DNA from: Deltaproteobacteria bacterium
Lineage (GTDB): Bacteria > Desulfobacterota > Syntrophia > Syntrophales > UBA2210
Length of the DNA: 27,037 nucleotides
Assembly: GCA_019313735.1 (NCBI GenBank)
Contig: JAFDAR010000007.1
Location: 1 to 27,037 of the forward strand
Reading direction: 5' to 3'
The position numbers were made by a program, and so were the translations under genes. Below, one piece after another: positions 15,963 to 24,713 of this stretch. Positions within the stretch are counted from its first letter, which is position 1. Every line of letters begins with the position of its first letter. A model generated the notes under the pieces. The model did not search any database and had not been told where the DNA came from. It worked only from the letters and a program-made list of their open reading frames with translations.

Positions 15963-17747
15963 TCAGGTTGTCTGCCAGTCAACCGGGCAACATTCCGGAA
16001 ACCTTTGAATCATGTAGTCTTTCACACATTCTTCGATCTCCTGGGCGGTGGAGATGGTCATCACCTTTTTAAGCAGTTCTTTTGATTCTCTGACCGTTGA
16101 ATTTCTTATTATCTTTTTCACACGGGGTATCGCCAGGGGCGTCATGCTGAGCCCGTCCAGTTCAAGGCCGAGTAGGATGGGCGTGCACAGAGGATCACCT
16201 GCCATCTCGCCGCACATGGCAACCTTTATCCCGGCGTTATGTCCCGCATCGACAACCTGTCTGATCATCCTTAATATGGCGGGATGAAGGGGCTCATACA
16301 AATATGTAACACGTTCATTTACCCTGTCAATCGCAAGTGCATACTGTATCAGATCATTAGTCCCGATGCTGAAAAAATCCACCTTTTCCGCCAGTTGCTC
16401 CGCCATAATCACCGCAGACGGAACTTCTATCATGATGCCTATCTTTATATCCTCATCGATGGGAATTCCTTCGGATAACAATTCTCCCTTTACCTCGTCA
16501 ATTATGTTTCTGGCATCCATGATTTCCTTCACCCCGGAAATCATGGGAAGCAGGATCCCTGTATTGCCATATACACTGGCGCGCAGAATGGCCCTCAGCT
16601 GTACCTTGAAGAGCTCAACCTCCTGAAGACAGAATCTTATTGCCCTCAACCCCATCACAGGGTTCATCTCTTCGGCCAGGCCAGCATCGGAGACAAACTT
16701 GTCACCACCCAGATCAAACGTCCTGATAGTGGCCCACTTGATTCCCTCACCTTCTATAACTTTCTTATAACTGAAGAAATGCTCTTCTTCCGAGGGAAGC
16801 TGCTCTTTGTTGATATAGATGAATTCCGTCCTGTAAAGACCCACACCATTGGCACCATGAAACACCGCCGAGGGGATTTCCTCGATAAACTCTATATTGG
16901 CCCCTACACCTACACTACGACCATCCGCTGTCACGGCGGGAAGATGTGCATCCTTGAGCATATCTTCTTCCATTGCAAGGTAGTGTCTCTTTTTGTCCTC
17001 GTATCTCTTTATCACCTCCGGATCGGGATTTATAATAACAACACCAGCGGTACCGTCAACGATGATTACGTTACCTGTGTTTACCTCTTCGGTAATTTTC
17101 TCGAGTCCGACAACTGCAGGGATTTCTATAGATTTCGCCATAATCGCGGTGTGAGAAGTCTTTCCTCCGATGTCCGTAGCGAAACCCAGAATCTTACGGG
17201 TCGACATCTGAACCGTATCTGCCGGAGAAAGGTCCCTCGCGACAATTACAACTTCCCCCTCGATATCAGAGACTCTCTCATGCGTCTTTCCAGACAGATT
17301 TCTCAGTATTCTCTGTCCCACATATTCTACATCTCTGATACGCTCCCTGAGATAATCATCCTCTATCCTATCGAATATCTCTCTCTGTTGGGAAATCGTC
17401 ATCTTCAACGCCCATTCCGCATTAACACAGTGATCCTTTATGTTCTTTATGATATCCCTGACAAAGGTTTTGTCGTCGAGTATCATGATATGGACATCGA
17501 CAAGTAACGATCCTATCCCTTTGCGATCTTTAAGATCCGTTTTTATGTCCAGTAATTCCTGCCGTGAATCTCTGAGGGATTTCCTGAACCTCTTTATTTC
17601 CCTGGAGACATCTTCGCCACCACTCAATTTATAGAGTGTCTCTTTAATATCCTGGCGATTCAAGACATAGGCGCTTCCGATCACTATGCCTGGAGAAACT
17701 CCTATGCCCTTCAAGGCAATGGTCGCTTTCAGTTCATTCTCGTCCAA
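15963..17747 (-). CDS. ptsI: phosphoenolpyruvate-protein phosphotransferase (PTS enzyme I)
   Basis: Cytoplasmic enzyme that takes phosphate from phosphoenolpyruvate and passes it to HPr. The 594-residue product has the HPr-binding helical domain, then the phosphohistidine site GGKTSHTAIMAKS with His199. The C-terminal PEP-binding barrel has GVGLYRTEFIY, ATIRTFDLGGDK, NPVMGLRAIRF, IGTNDLIQY and the active-site cysteine in VAMCGEMAGDP. Nothing essential is missing. It starts directly after the ptsH stop, with no gap, so the two are co-translated. Confidence 0.98.
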   Translation of the reverse strand: MDENELKATIALKGIGVSPGIVIGSAYVLNRQDIKETLYKLSGGEDVSREIKRFRKSLRDSRQELLDIKTDLKDRKGIGSLLVDVHIMILDDKTFVRDIIKNIKDHCVNAEWALKMTISQQREIFDRIEDDYLRERIRDVEYVGQRILRNLSGKTHERVSDIEGEVVIVARDLSPADTVQMSTRKILGFATDIGGKTSHTAIMAKSIEIPAVVGLEKITEEVNTGNVIIVDGTAGVVIINPDPEVIKRYEDKKRHYLAMEEDMLKDAHLPAVTADGRSVGVGANIEFIEEIPSAVFHGANGVGLYRTEFIYINKEQLPSEEEHFFSYKKVIEGEGIKWATIRTFDLGGDKFVSDAGLAEEMNPVMGLRAIRFCLQEVELFKVQLRAILRASVYGNTGILLPMISGVKEIMDARNIIDEVKGELLSEGIPIDEDIKIGIMIEVPSAVIMAEQLAEKVDFFSIGTNDLIQYALAIDRVNERVTYLYEPLHPAILRMIRQVVDAGHNAGIKVAMCGEMAGDPLCTPILLGLELDGLSMTPLAIPRVKKIIRNSTVRESKELLKKVMTISTAQEIEECVKDYMIQRFPECCPVDWQTT

Positions 17748-18017
17748 TTATTCTTCTCCAAATTTATTTTCTACGAGCTTTTCAAGCTCCCTCATGACAT
17801 CATCAGCATCCAGACCATCGGCTTCAACCGTAACGCGGCTACCCATGGAGCATGCAAGAGTCAATATATCCAGAATACTCTTGCCGTCAACCTTTTTCCC
17901 GTCTTTTTTAAGAAACACTCCGGAATTATATTTGCTCGACACATTTACTATCGTGGCAGCAGCTCTCGCGTGAAGTCCCAGTTTATTCTTTAAAGTGAAT
18001 GTCTTGATTCTCTTCAT
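17748..18017 (-). CDS. ptsH: phosphocarrier protein HPr
   Basis: Small phosphate carrier between enzyme I and sugar-specific EII proteins. The 89-residue product has the active-site His16 in LGLHARAAA (with Arg18) and Ser47 in DGKSILDILTLA, the regulatory serine position usually phosphorylated by HPr kinase. The intact serine motif suggests a regulatory HPr kinase elsewhere in the genome, which is inference. It begins 1 nt after the EIID stop and abuts ptsI. Confidence 0.97.
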   Translation of the reverse strand: MKRIKTFTLKNKLGLHARAAATIVNVSSKYNSGVFLKKDGKKVDGKSILDILTLACSMGSRVTVEADGLDADDVMRELEKLVENKFGEE

Positions 18018-18018
18018 T

Positions 18019-18807
18019 TTACACTGTCACCACAAATAAGAGCGCCACAGCTCCATAAAGCACCACGAGAGAAGATATCCCTCTGCCTAACAACCAGAAG
18101 CATAAGAGAATAAGAGCGAATGTTCCCCCAACGGCCACTCCCCATGGGAAATCCGCAAGCGGGAAAGAAGAATTTACAAAAACCGCGCACAGAAGGGCAA
18201 GAAAGAAAGTCGTAACCCACTTCAACATTCTGGTCTTTCCGGGCAGATCTATCGCGCTTAGAAAACCAATTCCACCCTTCCCGTCTATGTAACCCTCGAT
18301 GAAACCTCTCAACCGGACCCAGAGATGAATGGAATTGTACATCAGCAGAAAGAACAGCGGGGCTACAAGCAATCCTTCAAGCGCAAGTATTACTCCGGCC
18401 ACGGAGGAAAGTGGCTTGAGCCCTCCCCAGAAAAAGGGATCACCTATTGCAGCATAAGGGGCCATCAGTGTCTCTTTGAGACGAAGCGCTTCCGGACAGT
18501 TGTCGCCCTCAGAAGCTTCCTCCAGCTTGGCCACGGAACCTATGATTGCCCCTGTTAGATACGGATGAGAACTGAACGACTGGACATGCCTTGTCAGTAC
18601 CCCGGAAATCCGTTCTTTGTTATCTCCGAACCTTCTGGCCAGAGGAATCAGAGAATATGCGAAACCTACATCCTGCATTCTCCGGAAATTCCACGAAGAT
18701 TGGACGAACAAAGACCTGAGAAATATCTCTATCAGGTCACTCCTCTTCACTTTACTTTTACCCCCTGTTCTCCAGGAAACCTTAATCTTTAAAATTTCTG
18801 AAGGCAT
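18019..18807 (-). CDS. PTS mannose-family EIID component
   Basis: Membrane component D of a mannose/fructose/sorbose-family phosphotransferase permease. The 262-residue product has the EIID pattern: RSLFVQSSWNFRRMQDVGFAYSLIPLARR near the N-terminus, HVQSFSSHPYLTGAIIG, APYAAIGDPFFWGGLKPL, and hydrophobic segments in the C-terminal half (about 145-170, 200-220, 225-260). Start ATG 18807 was chosen because GAGGGG lies 7 nt upstream; an in-frame start at 18867 has no such site. EIID normally works with EIIC in the membrane and EIIA/EIIB in the cytoplasm; none is encoded nearby. It leads the EIID-HPr-EI operon. Confidence 0.9.
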   Translation of the reverse strand: MPSEILKIKVSWRTGGKSKVKRSDLIEIFLRSLFVQSSWNFRRMQDVGFAYSLIPLARRFGDNKERISGVLTRHVQSFSSHPYLTGAIIGSVAKLEEASEGDNCPEALRLKETLMAPYAAIGDPFFWGGLKPLSSVAGVILALEGLLVAPLFFLLMYNSIHLWVRLRGFIEGYIDGKGGIGFLSAIDLPGKTRMLKWVTTFFLALLCAVFVNSSFPLADFPWGVAVGGTFALILLCFWLLGRGISSLVVLYGAVALLFVVTV

Positions 18808-19034
18808 ACTATTACCCCTCAGGACGAAACACAAGTAACATGTTTGACACATTCGGTCAATTGTCAAGAGAACACCCAGGGGGAGTTATTTTTTTATTGA
18901 CACGATATATTTTATCTGTTAGGAAGCGCCCCAGATTGTTCGGAATATTTATAATGATCGGGGCGCCCGTGGCATGACGGCCCGATTTTTTTGTCCGATA
19001 TATACTCAATCAAAAAAAAGGGGGGATAATACCC

Positions 19035-19316
19035 ATGCTTTGCCAAACCGTTAAGAAGGGTTATGAATGTGCCTTTATGACCAAAAAAGGGTGTAGTTTT
19101 AATGGAGGCAGTTGCCATCCAATCATTGATAAATGCGAAGGATGCAGTAAGTGCATTGAATATTCTGCCGTCAAATATTGCGTAATTTACCCTGATCCCG
19201 CAGGAAAATGGGCCCTCGGAGGGTGTCCATCAGCGACACACATAGAAAAGAGTGCTAAAGAAGCAGCCCAAAAGATCAACCCGTTGAAGGCATCAAAGAG
19301 AGGTTCGAAAAGATAG
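19035..19316 (+). CDS. PxxKW family cysteine-rich protein
   Basis: Small protein of unknown function, 93 residues with nine cysteines (3, 12, 20, 27, 34, 37, 40, 49, 64) and the family motif PAGKW at 55-59 followed by GGCPSATH. CEGCSKC resembles a metal or Fe-S ligand cluster. The basic tail (KASKRGSKR) is free of cysteine. I know this family mainly from deltaproteobacteria. There is no signal peptide, so it is probably cytoplasmic. A purine-rich AGGGGGGA lies about 10 nt upstream of the ATG. Monocistronic, divergent from the PTS operon. Binding of a metal cofactor is inference. Confidence 0.85.
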   Translation: MLCQTVKKGYECAFMTKKGCSFNGGSCHPIIDKCEGCSKCIEYSAVKYCVIYPDPAGKWALGGCPSATHIEKSAKEAAQKINPLKASKRGSKR

Positions 19317-19319
19317 TCC

Positions 19320-19338
19320 CCGGAGAAAGATTTTCCGG
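19320..19338 (+). terminator. weak hairpin after the PxxKW gene
   Basis: An 8-bp stem with one G-T pair (19320-19327 with 19331-19338) and a 3-nt loop follows the stop codon by 3 nt. There is no T-run directly after it, so it is only a possible terminator. Confidence 0.3.
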
Positions 19339-19367
19339 CAGGCTGTGATTGAAGAGTTTTATTATAT

Positions 19368-19415
19368 AAAAAAACACCAAAGGCCGGCTAAAGCTAATGC
19401 CTTTAACCGGCCTTT
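19368..19415 (-). terminator. intrinsic terminator of the pheST-ihfA-merR operon
   Basis: On the minus strand a stem of 9 bp (19407-19415 with 19379-19387) is extended, past a one-base mismatch, by a further 5 bp (19401-19405 with 19389-19393). It is followed after a few bases by seven T residues (19374-19368). It lies 28 nt after the merR-like stop codon. Confidence 0.85.
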
Positions 19416-19443
19416 CTACGCGCAGTCGGGATGATCCTGACAT

Positions 19444-19770
19444 TCAACCGACAATCTCTTTTATTTCCTTTAATCTCTTTTTGATGTCAATCAGCCTGCC
19501 ACCTTCATCAGCAGAACTGTCTTTTCCCCGATTTATATTAGTCAATTTTTTTCTGGCCCCGGCTATGGTGAACATCTCTCCATACAGCAGGTTTTTGATT
19601 GTCAGTAACTGTTCCACGTCTTTTTTCCTGTAAAGACGCTGGTCTGATCTCGTCCGCGCAGGCCTCACAGTCCTGAACTCCGATTCCCAGTATCTGACAA
19701 CGTAAGGCTCCACACCCAGTATTTTGCTTACTTCACCAATACGGAAATAATTCTTATCAGGAATACCCAT
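19444..19770 (-). CDS. MerR-family transcriptional regulator
   Basis: DNA-binding regulator of 108 residues. The N-terminal winged helix-turn-helix is typical: YFRIGEVSKILGVEPYVVRYWESEF, then a wing with RSDQRLYRKKDVEQLL, and a short C-terminal coiled coil (IDIKKRLKEIKEIV). It lacks an effector-binding domain and metal-binding cysteines, so its signal is unknown. The frame is open back to a TTG at 19827, but the ATG at 19770 gives the usual family N-terminus (MGIPDKNYFRIGEV); neither has a good ribosome site. It follows ihfA, an arrangement familiar from deltaproteobacteria. Its targets cannot be read from the sequence. Confidence 0.85.
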   Translation of the reverse strand: MGIPDKNYFRIGEVSKILGVEPYVVRYWESEFRTVRPARTRSDQRLYRKKDVEQLLTIKNLLYGEMFTIAGARKKLTNINRGKDSSADEGGRLIDIKKRLKEIKEIVG

Positions 19771-19827
19771 AATAGAGAACCCGTAAACCAAGGGCAAAAA
19801 TCGCCCGAGAGTCAACCCTTTAGCCAA

Positions 19828-20103
19828 TCAACCATTTAGCACTTTCTTCAGCACCTGACTTGATTTAAAGGTCAAGACCCTTCTGGCCGATATTTTCATC
19901 TCTTCGCCTGTCTGAGGGTTTCTCCCCCTGCGGGCTGCCTTTTCTCTGATATTTAATTTGCCGAATCCGGAAATCTTTACATCTTCACCTCCAGCAAGGG
20001 TTTCTTTTATAATCTCAAACACCGACTCTACAAGGCGTGCAGAATCGCTCTTTGAGATACCTATCCTTTCATGAACATTCCTTATGATGTCAGCCTTCGT
20101 CAT
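19828..20103 (-). CDS. ihfA: integration host factor subunit alpha
   Basis: DNA-bending histone-like protein of the HU/IHF family. The 91-residue product has MTKADIIRNVHERIGISKSD at the start, the GFGKLNIREKAARRGRNPQTGEE core and the intercalating proline Pro63 at the beta-arm tip. Its position 25 nt after pheT is the classical ihfA place and favours IHF-alpha over HU. A strong AGGGAGGGG precedes the ATG. IHF-alpha normally works with IHF-beta, encoded elsewhere. Confidence 0.93.
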   Translation of the reverse strand: MTKADIIRNVHERIGISKSDSARLVESVFEIIKETLAGGEDVKISGFGKLNIREKAARRGRNPQTGEEMKISARRVLTFKSSQVLKKVLNG

Positions 20104-20128
20104 TTTCCCCTCCCTGGTTTGATGTTAT

Positions 20129-22549
20129 TTAAATTTCCATTCCTCTGATCTTTGCGCCTGTGTGCTTTACTATCCTTTCCACGAGTCTGTCGTGAACCTC
20201 GCTAACTTCAACGTCCGTCAGAGTTCTTGTGGCCGAACGATACACAAATCTCACGGCCAGACTTTTCATCCCGTCAGGAACCCCTTTTCCGATGTATACA
20301 TCAAATATGCCCATATATTCAAGCAAATTCTCCTTTTTTTCGAGAGCAAGATCCAATATGTATCTCCCTTCAACCGCTCTATCTACCATAAATGCGACAT
20401 CTCTCGAAATGGACGGAAACTTAGGGATATTCCTGTAGATCATCTCCACACGCGGCAGGGAGACAATTGTCTGGAGGTCAAGCTCAAAGACCATGGCCCT
20501 CCCCTTTATATCCATTTTATCAAGGACATCGGGATGGATATCGCCCAGGAATCCAATGGTCTTGCCGCCCGACATAACATGGCACGATCTTCCGGGATGG
20601 AGAAAGAGCCGGTCGCAATCGGATTTGAACCGGATATCACGAATTTTCAGGGCGTCAAACAGATTTTCCACGCATCCCTTAAGATCATAGAAATCGGAAT
20701 GTAACCCATCATCAAAGTGCCACGACCTGTCATATCTGGAGCCGGTAACAAGACCGCCCACCCTTTCATTCTCCACAGGCAGTTCTTCGTCAATATCTGT
20801 AAACACCTTCCCAATCTCAAATATCCTGAGATCATGATTACCTGCACTGATGTTTTTTTTCATCGTCTCCAGGAGACCATATACAAGACCGGTCCTCATG
20901 ACGGACATTTCTTCACCAAGGGGATCTTCAAGCTTTATCAGCCTGCGCCCCGCATCATCCCTGCTCAGACCGAGGATGTCCACCGACGCCGGGGTTGTGA
21001 AACTGTAATTTATAACCTCTGAATACCCAGAGCCATTCAATATAGTTCGGATTCTACCTTGCAGTGTCCTCTTATCGCTCGTGGTCACCGCCTCGGGTGA
21101 AAGATCGGGGAGAGTGGTGGAAATCCCTTCATACCCATGGATCCGTGCTATCTCCTCAGTCAGGTCTACCTCTCTTGAGATGTCCACCCTGAAGGTGGGT
21201 GGTGTAACAAGATATCCCATCTCTCCATTGTCCTTCACGGTCATCTCAAGTCCCTCAAGGATGTCTTGCATCTCTCCTGCACTGATCTGAGTGCCCAGAA
21301 TCCCGTTCACCCTTTCCGGTCGCAGAGGTATATCCCTTACCGTTTCTATCTCCCGGGGATATTCATCGATATAACCCTTGCATATGTAGCCACCCGACAG
21401 ATCGGCTATCAGTTGAGCGGCCCTGTTGAGGGCATTTATAACCCCCTCGGGGTCTATCCCCCTCTCAAAGCGAAAGGCCGCATCTGTACTCATTCCCATA
21501 GATCTTGCAGACTTACGGATGGAGGAAGGGTTGAAATAGGCACTCTCAAGGAGGACATCCTCCGTGTCACCCTCCACCTCGGAATTGAGCCCGCCCATTA
21601 TGCCGGCAACCGCGACCGGTTTGACACCGTCACATATCATAAGTGTATCGGCGCTCAACTTCCTTGTCTTTTCGTCCAGGGAAACAAACTCCTCCCCTTC
21701 CGTCGCGCCCCTCACAACGATTCTTTCCTCTTCCAGAAATCGGAAATCAAAGGCATGCAACGGTTGGCCGCATTCCATCATGACAAAATTCGTCACATCA
21801 ACGACATTATTTATCGCGCGCAACCCCACCGCTTCGAGTCTCATGCGCATCCATGCAGGTGAAGGCCTTATTTCAATATTCTTTATGAGCCTGGCGGTAT
21901 ATCTGGGACACAGGTTGGAATCGAGTATTTTAACAGAAGTCAGGGCGTCTGTAAGCTTTCCCTTCTCTTCGAATTCTATATCAGGATACCTTACTTTCCC
22001 CCCCGTCATAGCCGCGATCTCTCTTGCTATACCTATCATGCTCAGGCAATCGGAACGGTTCGGAGTAATGGATATCTCAAGCGCGACATCCTCCAAGTCA
22101 AACGCCACAGCCAGATCCTCTCCAAGTCTGAGGTCGTCGGGCAGCATCATGATACCTGTTGTATCTTCGCCTATCCCCAGCTCCTCTTCGGAGCACAGCA
22201 TCCCCTCGGATATCTCTCCCCGCAACCGGGAGCTTTTTATAGTGTAGCCGCCTGGTATGGTCGCTCCTACTTTCGCGAATGGGACGACATCACCGGCGCT
22301 TATGTTTTTTGCGCCGCACACCACCGGAAAGGTCTGCTCACCGGTTGAAACCTCACACAACGAAAGCTTATCGGCATTGGGATGGGGCTTGACGGAAAGT
22401 ATCTTCGCGACAACTACACTGGAAAAACCGGGGGTTATTCGGTCTATGGAATCGACCTCCAGCCCGGCCATCGTCAACTTGCCGGCAATTTCCTCCGGCT
22501 CTAGATCTATATCGATATAATCCCTCAACCACTTGAGACTGACTAACAT
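20129..22549 (-). CDS. pheT: phenylalanyl-tRNA synthetase beta subunit
   Basis: Large subunit of the alpha2-beta2 synthetase that charges tRNA-Phe. The 806-residue product, of normal length, has the N-terminal tRNA-binding (EMAP-like) domain with KPHPNADKLSLCEV near residue 55. The B3/B4 editing region with NVVDVTNFVMMECGQPLHAFD follows near 250, then DAAFRFERGID and the core with NYSFTTP. The C-terminal FDX-ACB domain (RNIPKFPSISRDVAFMVD to the end) binds the anticodon arm. It starts 28 nt after the pheS stop. No anomaly. Confidence 0.98.
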   Translation of the reverse strand: MLVSLKWLRDYIDIDLEPEEIAGKLTMAGLEVDSIDRITPGFSSVVVAKILSVKPHPNADKLSLCEVSTGEQTFPVVCGAKNISAGDVVPFAKVGATIPGGYTIKSSRLRGEISEGMLCSEEELGIGEDTTGIMMLPDDLRLGEDLAVAFDLEDVALEISITPNRSDCLSMIGIAREIAAMTGGKVRYPDIEFEEKGKLTDALTSVKILDSNLCPRYTARLIKNIEIRPSPAWMRMRLEAVGLRAINNVVDVTNFVMMECGQPLHAFDFRFLEEERIVVRGATEGEEFVSLDEKTRKLSADTLMICDGVKPVAVAGIMGGLNSEVEGDTEDVLLESAYFNPSSIRKSARSMGMSTDAAFRFERGIDPEGVINALNRAAQLIADLSGGYICKGYIDEYPREIETVRDIPLRPERVNGILGTQISAGEMQDILEGLEMTVKDNGEMGYLVTPPTFRVDISREVDLTEEIARIHGYEGISTTLPDLSPEAVTTSDKRTLQGRIRTILNGSGYSEVINYSFTTPASVDILGLSRDDAGRRLIKLEDPLGEEMSVMRTGLVYGLLETMKKNISAGNHDLRIFEIGKVFTDIDEELPVENERVGGLVTGSRYDRSWHFDDGLHSDFYDLKGCVENLFDALKIRDIRFKSDCDRLFLHPGRSCHVMSGGKTIGFLGDIHPDVLDKMDIKGRAMVFELDLQTIVSLPRVEMIYRNIPKFPSISRDVAFMVDRAVEGRYILDLALEKKENLLEYMGIFDVYIGKGVPDGMKSLAVRFVYRSATRTLTDVEVSEVHDRLVERIVKHTGAKIRGMEI

Positions 22550-22577
22550 GTATATTCACCAACAATCAGGGATACGT

Positions 22578-23594
22578 TCAAAACTGTTCCAGGAATCTCC
22601 GGTCATTCTCGAAAAACAGACGAATATCCGATATGCCATACTTGAGCATCGCGATCCTCTCCACGCCGAGGCCAAAGGCAAAACCTGAAATTTTTTCGGT
22701 ATCATAGTGTACCGTCTTGAAGACTTCAGGATCAACCATCCCGCATCCGAGAATCTCTATCCATCCGCTGTGGCCGCACACCCGGCAGCCGCCCCCCCCA
22801 CACATTACGCACTGTATGTCAACCTCTGCGCTTGGTTCTGTAAATGGAAAAAAACTGGGACGAAATCTCAGCAGGGTATCACTGCCAAACATCTGCCGGA
22901 GAAAAAATGTCAGGGTTCCCTTAAGATCCCCGAACGTGATGTTCTCATCAACCAGCAATCCCTCAACCTGGTGAAACATGGGTGTATGCGAAATATCGGA
23001 ATCGGGTCTGTATACCTTGCCAGGTGAGATGATTTTTACAGGAGGAGATTGCTTTTCCATCGTCCTGATCTGGACGGGAGATGTATGGGTACGCAGAACA
23101 ACGTTGTCGGTTACATAGAACGTGTCATGTATATCTCTGGCAGGATGATCTTCCGGGATATTGAGGGCCTCAAAATTGTAATAAGTCAATTCCACCTCAG
23201 GACCCTCTACCACGGAAAATCCCAGAGTTGAAAATATATCGCATATCTCGCCCTCCACCCGTGTCACAGGATGGAGTTTCCCATATCTTACACCTCTGCC
23301 TGGGAGCGTTACATCAATCTTCTCCTCACGCAGGAACTTCTGCTTTTCCCCGGATTCTATGCCTTCCAGGGCACTCTCTATCTTTTCAAGGAGAGACTTT
23401 TTTATGTTATTGGAAAGCTTGCCGAGAGCGGGTTTTTCCTCGGGCGCGACATCCTTCAGACCCCGGAGGAGATCGGTGAGAAGTCCCTTTCTTCCAAGAT
23501 ATCTGGTTTTTATTCCAAGAAACTCTTCTCCGGTCTTCGCTGAATTTATTTCATTATCAGCCTTTCTCCGCAGATTTTCGAGAGCTTCTTTCAC
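22578..23594 (-). CDS. pheS: phenylalanyl-tRNA synthetase alpha subunit
   Basis: Catalytic subunit of phenylalanyl-tRNA synthetase. The 338-residue product has an N-terminal coiled coil (about 1-90), motif 2 with RTHTSPVQIRTM and GKVYRPDSDISHTPMFHQVEG, FRPSFFPFTEPSAEVD, and motif 3 GFAFGLGVERIAMLKYGI. A CVMCGGGGCRVCGHSGW stretch has four cysteines, seen in many bacterial PheS proteins and able to bind zinc. The start is a GTG at 23594-23592, 5 nt after the rplT stop, with AAGGCGAG upstream, so translation is tied to rplT. Confidence 0.97.
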   Translation of the reverse strand: MKEALENLRRKADNEINSAKTGEEFLGIKTRYLGRKGLLTDLLRGLKDVAPEEKPALGKLSNNIKKSLLEKIESALEGIESGEKQKFLREEKIDVTLPGRGVRYGKLHPVTRVEGEICDIFSTLGFSVVEGPEVELTYYNFEALNIPEDHPARDIHDTFYVTDNVVLRTHTSPVQIRTMEKQSPPVKIISPGKVYRPDSDISHTPMFHQVEGLLVDENITFGDLKGTLTFFLRQMFGSDTLLRFRPSFFPFTEPSAEVDIQCVMCGGGGCRVCGHSGWIEILGCGMVDPEVFKTVHYDTEKISGFAFGLGVERIAMLKYGISDIRLFFENDRRFLEQF

Positions 23595-23599
23595 GTAAT

Positions 23600-23950
23600 T
23601 TACTCGCCTTTCGCCATACCGGCAATCTTTGAAAAGGCCCCTGGATCATTGACGGCAAGTTCCGCAAGTATCTTCCTGTCCACATCAACCCCCGCGCTCT
23701 TTATCCCGCTTATGAACCTGCTGTAAGAAATACCATTCAGATGGGCAGCGGCATTTATTCTCGCGATCCAGAGCTTTCTGAAATTCCGCTTCCTTACCCT
23801 GCGATCCCTGTAGGAATACTTCATAGCCCTTTCAACGGCTTCGGTAGCGGTTCTGTACAACCTGCTCCTCGCCCCGAAATACCCCTTTGCGAGCTTCAGC
23901 ACCCCTCTTCTTTTCTTTCTGGCGTGTATACTTCTCTTCACTCGTGACAT
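23600..23950 (-). CDS. rplT: 50S ribosomal protein L20
   Basis: Large-subunit protein that binds 23S rRNA early in assembly. In many bacteria it also represses its own operon by binding the mRNA. The 116-residue product has the basic N-terminus SRVKRSIHARKKRRGVLKLAKGYFGARSRLY, then YRDRRVRKRNFRKLWIARINAA, which identify it. GGGAG lies 6 nt upstream of the ATG. It follows rpmI by 21 nt. Confidence 0.98.
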   Translation of the reverse strand: MSRVKRSIHARKKRRGVLKLAKGYFGARSRLYRTATEAVERAMKYSYRDRRVRKRNFRKLWIARINAAAHLNGISYSRFISGIKSAGVDVDRKILAELAVNDPGAFSKIAGMAKGE

Positions 23951-23971
23951 ATATATCTCCCTGAAACTATT

Positions 23972-24169
23972 TTACATATAAGGAATCAGCTTCTTGATTC
24001 CATTCATATCGCTCTTATCAAGGAGACCCGATTTTCTCAGATTTCTCTTCCTTTTGGTCGTCTTCTTGGTCAGGATATGGCTGGAATATGCCTTATTCCT
24101 CTTTATCTTCCCCTTCGCGGTAAAGCTGAATCTCTTAGCCGCTCCCCTGCGTGTCTTTATCTTCGGCAT
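23972..24169 (-). CDS. rpmI: 50S ribosomal protein L35
   Basis: Small basic large-subunit protein. The 65-residue product reads PKIKTRRGAAKRFSFTAKGK at the start and has SHILTKKTTKRKRNLRKSG in the middle, both diagnostic. It lies between infC and rplT in the usual infC-rpmI-rplT order, 31 nt after the infC stop, with GGGAGTG before the ATG. Confidence 0.98.
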   Translation of the reverse strand: MPKIKTRRGAAKRFSFTAKGKIKRNKAYSSHILTKKTTKRKRNLRKSGLLDKSDMNGIKKLIPYM

Positions 24170-24200
24170 TTTATCACTCCCGGTTCTATTATGAAAACTG

Positions 24201-24713
24201 TCATTTTTTCGGAGGGGATAATACCATTATCATATTTCTCCCCTCGCGTTTAGGAAACTGGTCAACAACACATATCTCGCCCAGCCTGTCCTTTATCTTT
24301 TCCATTATCTGTCTTCCCTTGTCCGCATAGACGATCTCCCTCCCCCTGAACATCATGGTTATCTTCACCTTGTTGTTCTGTTCGAGGAAGCGTTGTATAT
24401 GTCGAAGCTTTACCTGCAGATCGTGTTCTTCCGTCTTCGGTCTTATGCGAATTTCTTTCAGCTGGACTGTGCTCTGGCTCTTTTTTGTTCCGTGAGACTT
24501 CTTGCTCTGCTGATACAGGTGTTTCCCGTAATCCATGATCCGGCAAACCGGAGGCGAGGAATTGGGAGCCACCTCAACCAGGTCGAGATTCTGTTTTTCC
24601 GCCTCCGCCAGAGCATCAGCAAGGGATATTATCCCCAGTTGCTGCCCATCAGAACTGACTACCCTCACCTTGTCAACTCTGATCTCACTGTTGATTCTCA
24701 AATGTTTAGCTAT
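24201..24713 (-). CDS. infC: translation initiation factor IF-3
   Basis: Initiation factor that keeps ribosomal subunits apart and rejects wrong start codons. The product has the N-terminal domain LRINSEIRVDKVRVVSSDGQ, the linker around MDYGKHLYQQSKK, and the C-terminal domain with KEIRIRPKTEEHDLQVKLRHIQRFL and VTMMFRGRE-like ITMMFRGREIVY. A TTG at 24701 is possible, but AGGAGGT lies 5 nt before an in-frame ATA at 24713-24711, giving (M)AKHLRINSEIR and 170 residues. A rare start codon is usual for infC and lets IF-3 limit its own synthesis. It follows thrS by 47 nt. Confidence 0.93.
   Translation of the reverse strand: MAKHLRINSEIRVDKVRVVSSDGQQLGIISLADALAEAEKQNLDLVEVAPNSSPPVCRIMDYGKHLYQQSKKSHGTKKSQSTVQLKEIRIRPKTEEHDLQVKLRHIQRFLEQNNKVKITMMFRGREIVYADKGRQIMEKIKDRLGEICVVDQFPKREGRNMIMVLSPPKK

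Noticed and set aside
18830..18868. Operator-like TTGAC/GTCAA inverted repeats upstream of the EIID gene
   Set aside because: The 5-bp arms are short, overlap possible -35 hexamers, and have no second copy in the window, so chance is likely.
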